DNA of 19,171 bases. Origin: Burkholderiales bacterium (GTDB lineage Bacteria; Pseudomonadota; Gammaproteobacteria; Burkholderiales; Burkholderiaceae_C). Below, in pieces: positions 14,735-19,171 of the stretch. The notes below the pieces were generated by a model, which worked only from the letters and a program-made list of their open reading frames with translations, was not told where the DNA came from and did no database searches. The DNA is taken from contig SXSX01000133.1 of assembly GCA_005793295.1 (NCBI GenBank), positions 1 through 19,171 on the forward strand. Reading direction: 5' to 3'. Every line of letters starts with the position of its first letter. Within the stretch, counting starts at the first letter, position 1. Both the position numbers and the translations under genes were made by a program.

Positions 14735-16582
14735 ATGGCATGGGCTGGAAAAATTCTTCGCGTTGACTTAACCGCAGGAACCGTTAAGTCTGAACCCCTC
14801 AAAAAAGAGTGGGCACGTAACTACTTAGGCTCACGCGGCTTGGGATCGAAATACTTGGTCGAAGAGGTTGACGCGAAAGTCGATCCCTTATCCCCAGCGA
14901 ACAAAATCATTTGGGCAACCGGCCCCTTGACCGGAACGATGGCCTCCACAGGCGGACGCTATACGGTGATTACTAAAAGCCCGTTGACTGGCACGATTGC
15001 TTGCTCCAACTCCGGCGGTTACTGGGGTGCTGAATTCAAAATGGCCGGTTGGGATATGGTGATCTTTGAAGGTAAGAGCGCCAAGCCGGTCTACCTTTAC
15101 GTCAATGACGATGTCGCGGAATTGCGTGACGCCTCGCATTTGTGGGGCAAGAGTGTTTGGGAAACCGAGGAGACTTTGAAGAAAAGCCTGCAAGATCCGT
15201 TAACCCGGGTGTCGAGCATCGGCAAAGCCGGCGAGAACGGCGTTTTGTACGCTGCCGTGGTGAACGATTTACACCGCGCTGCCGGCCGTTCTGGCGTAGG
15301 AACTGTCATGGGCAGCAAAAATCTCAAAGCCATTGCCGTTCGAGGCACCAAAGGCGTGGGCAATATTCTCAACCCCAAAGCATTCATGAAAGCCACGGCC
15401 GAGAAGAAAAAAATCTTGGCTGAAAACGGCGTCACTGGCCAAGGCTTGCCCGCCTATGGAACCCAAGTGCTGATGAACGTGATCAACGAAGTCGGCGGAC
15501 TGCCTACTCGCAATCACCGCGACAACCAGTTTGAGGGTGCCAAAGACATCTCAGCAGAGGCGATGGCAACCCCCCGCGCGACCGATGGTAAAAAACAACT
15601 GGTGACCAACCAAGCCTGTTTTGGTTGCACCATTGCCTGCGGCCGTATCAGCAAGATGGACCAAGGCCACTTTACGGTCGCCAACAAACCCCAATACTGG
15701 GGTGCTTCAGGCGGCTTGGAGTACGAAGCAGCTTGGGCGCTGGGCGCGGCCAATGGCGTCAATGACTTGGAGACTTTGCAGTACGCCACCATGCTTTGCA
15801 ATGAAGAAGGCATTGACCCCATTAGCTTTGGAGCAACGGTAGGCGCAGTCATGGAGTTGTATGACATGGGCGTTCTGACCAAAGAGCAAGTGGGTATCGA
15901 AGCAAAATTCGGCTCTGCCCAAGCGCTGGCTTATCTGGTTGAAGAAACGATTTACAGCCGTGGTTTTGGTAAAGAAATCGGCCAAGGCTCCAAGCGATTA
16001 ACCGCGAAATACGGCCATCCTGAACTCAGTATGTCCAGCAAAGGCCAAGAGTTCCCCGCTTATGACGGACGTGCGATCCAAGGTATTGGCTTGGCTTACG
16101 CCACCTCCAACCGTGGCGGCTGCCATCTTCGCGGCTACACGATTGCGTCTGAAGTGCTTGGTATCCCAGTGAAGACGGATCCTCTGGAGCATGAAGGCAA
16201 GCCCGAGTTGGTTAAAGCCTTTCAAGACGCCACGGCAGCGTTTGACTCATCGGGCCTGTGTATCTTCACGACCTTTGCTTGGGGCTTAGCAGATTTGGCG
16301 CCTCAAATGCAAGCGGCTATTGGCGAGGAATACACCACCGAAGAGTTGGAAAAAATTGGTGAACGTATTTGGAATATGGAGCGCGAGTTCAACAACCGAG
16401 CTGGCTTCACTGCCAAAGACGACAGTTTGCCTCCGCGCTTACTCAAAGAAGCCTGCAAAACCGGCCCTGCCACTGGCAAGGTGAATATGCTCGCTGACAT
16501 GATGCCCAAGTACTACGCAGCCCGCGGTTGGGACAAAGAGGGACACCCTACTGCGGCAACCCGCAAGCGTTTGAGCTTGTAA
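14735..16582 (+). CDS. aorB: Tungsten-containing aldehyde:ferredoxin oxidoreductase catalytic subunit (615 aa)
   Basis: It oxidises aldehydes to carboxylic acids at a tungsten bis-pterin centre; the A. aromaticum relative accepts many aliphatic and aromatic aldehydes and works slowly in reverse. AOR-family features are the N-terminal WAGKILRVDLTAGTV strand, the pterin-binding region ATGPLTGTMASTGGRY (61-76), and TVMGSKNLKAIAVRG (190-204). The single [4Fe-4S] cluster ligands are Cys295, Cys298 and Cys302 (ACFGCTIAC) plus Cys509 in the DSSGLC motif (504-509). The segment GLAYATSNRGGCHLRGY (452-468) is also diagnostic. The length is normal for the family. The ATG follows TAGGAG at 14722-14727. 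It is cytoplasmic, with no signal. AOR-family enzymes use tungsten almost without exception, but the exact substrate is not readable. Confidence 0.94.
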   Translation: MAWAGKILRVDLTAGTVKSEPLKKEWARNYLGSRGLGSKYLVEEVDAKVDPLSPANKIIWATGPLTGTMASTGGRYTVITKSPLTGTIACSNSGGYWGAEFKMAGWDMVIFEGKSAKPVYLYVNDDVAELRDASHLWGKSVWETEETLKKSLQDPLTRVSSIGKAGENGVLYAAVVNDLHRAAGRSGVGTVMGSKNLKAIAVRGTKGVGNILNPKAFMKATAEKKKILAENGVTGQGLPAYGTQVLMNVINEVGGLPTRNHRDNQFEGAKDISAEAMATPRATDGKKQLVTNQACFGCTIACGRISKMDQGHFTVANKPQYWGASGGLEYEAAWALGAANGVNDLETLQYATMLCNEEGIDPISFGATVGAVMELYDMGVLTKEQVGIEAKFGSAQALAYLVEETIYSRGFGKEIGQGSKRLTAKYGHPELSMSSKGQEFPAYDGRAIQGIGLAYATSNRGGCHLRGYTIASEVLGIPVKTDPLEHEGKPELVKAFQDATAAFDSSGLCIFTTFAWGLADLAPQMQAAIGEEYTTEELEKIGERIWNMEREFNNRAGFTAKDDSLPPRLLKEACKTGPATGKVNMLADMMPKYYAARGWDKEGHPTAATRKRLSL

Positions 16583-16599
16583 TTAAATAGCGAGTCACC

Positions 16600-17895
16600 A
16601 TGACCCACCACGTCATTCTTGGCGCCGGGCCAGCGGGCGTGATTGCTGCAGAAACTCTGCGTAAACACGCCCCGCTGGATAACATCACTATCATCGGTGA
16701 TGAACCTGAGGCGGCGTATTCCCGCATGGCTATTCCTTACTTGCTAATTGGCAAGGTCGCCGAGGGTGGTACCCATTTACGCAAGAGCCCAACGCACTTT
16801 GCTGATTTGAAGATTCAAGTCCTTCAAGACGGCGCAAGCAGCGTAGATGTTGTCAAAAAAAGTATCACGCTTGGCTCCGGTAAAAAAGTGCCCTTTGACA
16901 CACTTTTACTGGCTACCGGTTCACGCCCTGTGCATCCACCGATTGCTGGCATGGAAAGTGCGGGAGTGCATACCTGCTGGACGCTGGATGATGCGCGAAA
17001 GATCATGAAGCTTGCAAATCCAGGCGCGAAGGTTTTACAAATGGGCGCAGGTTTTATTGGCTGCATCATCATGGAAGCTTTGGCTGCAAGGGGAGTCGAA
17101 CTTAGCGTGGTAGAAATGGGCGACCGCATGGTGCCCCGCATGATGGGGTCGACCGCAGGTGGAATGATTCGCGATTGGTGTGAGAAAAAAGGGGTACAGG
17201 TCTTTACGGGAACAAAAGTAGAAGCCATTGCTCCAGGAAAACCTCTCAAAGTCAAACTCTCCAACGGTAAAAACGTTGAGGCCGATTTGGTAATTAGCGC
17301 TACTGGTGTTCGTCCGTGTATTGAGTTCTTAAAGGGCAGCAGTATTGCGTGTAAAGCGGGTGTGCTGACAGACGCCCATCTTCAAACCAATGTGGCTGGA
17401 ATTTACGCCGCAGGCGACTGCGCTGAGGCCATGGACTTGCTTACCGGTACCACGGTTGTGAGTGCTATTCAACCCAATGCGGCTGAACAAGCACGTATTG
17501 CGGCCCTCAATATGTTTGATTTTTCCAAAGGTAAACCTGCTAGTGCGCAGCTTAAGCAAGTTCCCCAAATCAACGTGCTAGATACTTTGGGACTCATTTC
17601 AACGAGCTTTGGGCAGTGGCAAGGTGTCAAAGGCGGCGAACATGTAGAGATTACAGACGCGGCTGCGGGGCGTCACCTGAGTTTGCAATTTTCTGGCGAT
17701 GTCTTGGTCGGATGTAACTCGGTGGGTTGGACAGACCACGTCGGGGTCATGCGTGGTTTGGTAGATGGCAAGGTCCACTTAGGCGAGTGGAAAACCATTT
17801 TGCAAAATGACCCAACCCAAATCGCTGAGGCTTACTTGGCGTGTGCCCAAGGACAAGGCCAATGGGCGGGTGCGCAAGATGCGCGTCGGCGTTAG
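16600..17895 (+). CDS. aorC: Aldehyde oxidoreductase FAD subunit, NAD(P)H oxidoreductase (431 aa)
   Basis: This is a pyridine nucleotide-disulfide oxidoreductase-family flavoprotein that would pass electrons from the AorA clusters to NAD+. The FAD-binding Rossmann motif GAGPAG is at residues 8-13, ATGSRP at 105-110, the NAD(P)-binding GAGFIG at 149-154, and the second FAD contact AGDCAEA at 271-277. No redox-active CxxC or CxxxxC disulfide is present at the usual site, so it is an electron-transfer module rather than a disulfide reductase. It begins 17 bases after aorB and the MoaD-like gene follows 9 bases later, so the genes are very probably one transcript. Position and length match the medium subunit AorC of the A. 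aromaticum enzyme. Isolated from this context it would be annotated only as a generic FAD-dependent oxidoreductase. Confidence 0.9.
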   Translation: MTHHVILGAGPAGVIAAETLRKHAPLDNITIIGDEPEAAYSRMAIPYLLIGKVAEGGTHLRKSPTHFADLKIQVLQDGASSVDVVKKSITLGSGKKVPFDTLLLATGSRPVHPPIAGMESAGVHTCWTLDDARKIMKLANPGAKVLQMGAGFIGCIIMEALAARGVELSVVEMGDRMVPRMMGSTAGGMIRDWCEKKGVQVFTGTKVEAIAPGKPLKVKLSNGKNVEADLVISATGVRPCIEFLKGSSIACKAGVLTDAHLQTNVAGIYAAGDCAEAMDLLTGTTVVSAIQPNAAEQARIAALNMFDFSKGKPASAQLKQVPQINVLDTLGLISTSFGQWQGVKGGEHVEITDAAAGRHLSLQFSGDVLVGCNSVGWTDHVGVMRGLVDGKVHLGEWKTILQNDPTQIAEAYLACAQGQGQWAGAQDARRR

Positions 17896-17904
17896 TATTG
17901 GGCG

Positions 17905-18159
17905 ATGAAAATCACGTTCAAACTGTTCGCGTCCCTTACCGAATACCTCCCTCAACAAGCGCGCTACACCAACGTCATTGAACTCGATGTGGCGCCTGAT
18001 GCCAGCATCTCCCAGATCATTGAACCCTTTGGATTGCCTGAAAAAATGGTCCATCTGGTTCTGATCAACGGAACCTATATCGCCCCTGAAAACCGCATGA
18101 CCCAAACCTTGAAAGAGGGAGATGCGCTGGCAATCTGGCCGCCCATTGCCGGGGGCTAA
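17905..18159 (+). CDS. aorD: MoaD/ThiS family sulfur-carrier protein (84 aa)
   Basis: This is a small ubiquitin-fold protein whose C-terminus ends WPPIAGG. A terminal Gly-Gly is the site at which MoeB-type enzymes adenylate the protein and form a thiocarboxylate. MoaD supplies the dithiolene sulfurs of molybdopterin and tungstopterin. The length (84) and the pattern LKEGDALAIWPPIAGG are typical of the family, although the N-terminal KITFKLFASLTEYLP differs from housekeeping MoaD. It sits directly after aorC with almost no gap, as the MoaD-like gene does in the A. aromaticum aor operon, suggesting a copy dedicated to AOR cofactor synthesis or a protein bound to the enzyme. The ATG start is firm by position, but the Shine-Dalgarno is weak, so coupled translation is likely. 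Confidence 0.88.
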   Translation: MKITFKLFASLTEYLPQQARYTNVIELDVAPDASISQIIEPFGLPEKMVHLVLINGTYIAPENRMTQTLKEGDALAIWPPIAGG

Positions 18160-18169
18160 TTCCTGAACA

Positions 18170-18469
18170 ATGCAATCGTTTTACGAAGAACGCTTTGAGC
18201 GGGAGATGGGCTGTACTGAAAAAGAATGGCTCAGTTGGTTGCCCAATGCCATTGGCGAGCATCACTGGAAAATGCAAGACCAGACGGTGGGCGTGCGCAT
18301 TGGTGATGGGGCGCTGGGATTGAAATGGAAAGTGGGTGAACCGCGGGTGATTGCCTTAGCGCGAATCCCTCGGCTCTTGGTGAGTTTCCGATTTGCTGGC
18401 GTTGACGAACCTTCGCGTTATCTGTTTATGAAACGCTTTGATCTTTTCATGCAGCGCGGGGGCGGCTAG
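18170..18469 (+). CDS. Small conserved-looking protein of unknown function in the aor cluster (99 aa)
   Basis: I do not recognise a family. The sequence is soluble and rich in Arg, Phe, Trp and Glu, with no membrane segment, signal peptide or Cys cluster (a single Cys15). It begins with an acidic, probably helical stretch (FYEERFEREMG), then KEWLSWLPNAIG. Alternating hydrophobic strands follow (VGVRIGDGALGLKWKVG; VIALARIPRLLVSFRFAG), and a final helix FMKRFDLFMQRGGG. The end in three glycines is notable because the preceding MoaD-like protein also ends in Gly-Gly. It starts 10 bases after aorD and is clearly the last gene of the cluster, at the place of the fifth gene of the A. aromaticum operon; homology to that gene is not verified. 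Its last 23 bases overlap the convergent regulator gene. It could be an assembly or cofactor-insertion factor, but that is inference from position. Confidence 0.75.
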   Translation: MQSFYEERFEREMGCTEKEWLSWLPNAIGEHHWKMQDQTVGVRIGDGALGLKWKVGEPRVIALARIPRLLVSFRFAGVDEPSRYLFMKRFDLFMQRGGG

Positions 18470-19171
18470 GCTTTTTAGAAAAATCCCACCAGGGCAAAAC
18501 GGTGCGAAGCGATTGAACTTGACCACTTTGCTGTGGTGTGTAGCCTTCAAGGCTAAGCAAAATTTCGGTCCATTGCGGCTTTTGCAGTAACGCACGCAAG
18601 GCCACAACAGGAGCCTGATCCAAGGCAGATTTCAAGCAAACCAAGTGGTAACTTTCCTGCGCCAGGGGAACGAAGTCTAGGCCTTGGGCCTTGGCTGCTA
18701 GGGCAATTCCCAAGCCTGCATCAGCGCTACCGCTGGCAACCGCATGGGCCACCGCTGTATGGCTGGGCTCGGTATGTTCATAACCCATGATTTCACCGCT
18801 CTGAATACCTTGCTGGGCCAGCAACTCATCAATCACCACGCGCGTTCCAGTTCCTAGGGCGCGGTTCATGTATCGCGCCTGCAGGCGCTGCACATCATGC
18901 AAGCTTTTTAAATTTAAAGGGTTACCTGCAGCAACCATCAGACCCTGCGTGCGGTTGGCAAAGCCAATGATTTTGTGCAAACCGGGCTGAAGCAAGGGTT
19001 TGTAGGTACGCTCGGCCAGCGAGCCAGGTGCGGGGTGTTGGAGGGTATGAAACCCCGCCATGACGCAGCGCCCTTCGTTGAGTGCGCGGATCGCGTCCAC
19101 ACTTCCGCAAAAACGGATATCTAAATGCAATTGCCCTTCGCCGATTGGGGCGGTATTTAAAGCATGTTCAC
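18447..19171 (-). CDS. Regulator with COG1910/PF12727 substrate-binding domain, C-terminal part (cut by window edge)
   Basis: The reading frame is open to the right window edge, so the N-terminus is missing; an internal TTG near 19130 is not a real start. The visible part is a periplasmic-binding-protein-like domain of the COG1910 type. Matching motifs are CGSVDAIRALNEGRCVMAGFHTL at the start, IIGFANRTQGLMVAAGNP, YMNRALGTGTRVVIDELL in the middle, and the SHTAVAHAVASGSADAGLGI segment. In other bacteria this domain is usually joined to a ModE-like or other helix-turn-helix DNA-binding domain and is linked to molybdate, tungstate or molybdopterin control. An HTH upstream is expected but not in view. 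It ends with TGA at 18447-18449, overlapping the end of the aor cluster by 23 bases in convergent orientation. It is a good candidate regulator of that cluster. Confidence 0.8.
   Translation of the reverse strand, partial: EHALNTAPIGEGQLHLDIRFCGSVDAIRALNEGRCVMAGFHTLQHPAPGSLAERTYKPLLQPGLHKIIGFANRTQGLMVAAGNPLNLKSLHDVQRLQARYMNRALGTGTRVVIDELLAQQGIQSGEIMGYEHTEPSHTAVAHAVASGSADAGLGIALAAKAQGLDFVPLAQESYHLVCLKSALDQAPVVALRALLQKPQWTEILLSLEGYTPQQSGQVQSLRTVLPWWDFSKKPSRPRAA

Overview
This window looks like chromosomal DNA of a betaproteobacterium, most likely Burkholderiales/Comamonadaceae (Rhodoferax, Limnohabitans or Polaromonas type). The basis is the moderate GC content, the protein sequence style, and the mrp–metG neighbourhood. 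No phage, insertion sequence, tRNA, rRNA or CRISPR array is visible. Coding density is high, and no stretch longer than about 270 bases lacks a gene.

Layout. (1) Positions 1-2583 are housekeeping: the first codons of metG and a patatin-like phospholipase on the minus strand, divergent from the Fe-S carrier ATPase gene mrp/apbC. (2) Positions 2584-8363 hold a formate dehydrogenase operon. A fused NuoE-NuoF-type diaphorase subunit (fdhB) is followed by a large molybdo/tungstopterin subunit with an active-site Cys-His pair (fdhA), and then by the cofactor sulfurtransferase fdhD, which overlaps fdhA by 4 bases. This two-subunit arrangement resembles the tungsten FDH1 of Methylorubrum extorquens rather than the multi-gene fdsGBACD layout. 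(3) Positions 8394-14053 hold four apparently unrelated genes: a ZIP-like transporter with an inserted cyclic-nucleotide-binding-like domain, an EamA permease, an NfsB-type nitroreductase and a YbbP-like FtsX permease. (4) Positions 14054-18469 hold a cluster closely matching the tungsten aldehyde oxidoreductase operon of Aromatoleum aromaticum: a four-cluster ferredoxin (aorA), the tungstopterin catalytic subunit (aorB), an FAD/NAD(P)H subunit (aorC), a MoaD-like protein ending in GG (aorD), and an unrecognised 99-residue protein ending in GGG. (5) Converging on this is a minus-strand gene, cut by the window edge, that encodes a COG1910/PF12727-type binding domain as found in molybdate- or tungstate-related regulators.

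How the genes may work together. Both enzyme systems take electrons from a C1 or aldehyde substrate at a bis-pterin metal centre and pass them through Fe-S clusters to a flavin subunit that reduces NAD+. FdhD is an FDH maturation factor, and the MoaD-like protein could supply pterin dithiolene sulfur. That an AOR-family enzyme and an M. extorquens-FDH1-like enzyme lie about 6 kb apart suggests tungsten use, but no tungstate transporter (tup/wtp) is in the window, so molybdenum in the FDH cannot be excluded.

Most worth following up: the 99-residue gene after the MoaD-like gene, the ZIP/cNMP fusion transporter, the inverted repeat just upstream of aorA together with the edge-truncated regulator, and the single-cysteine FdhD.
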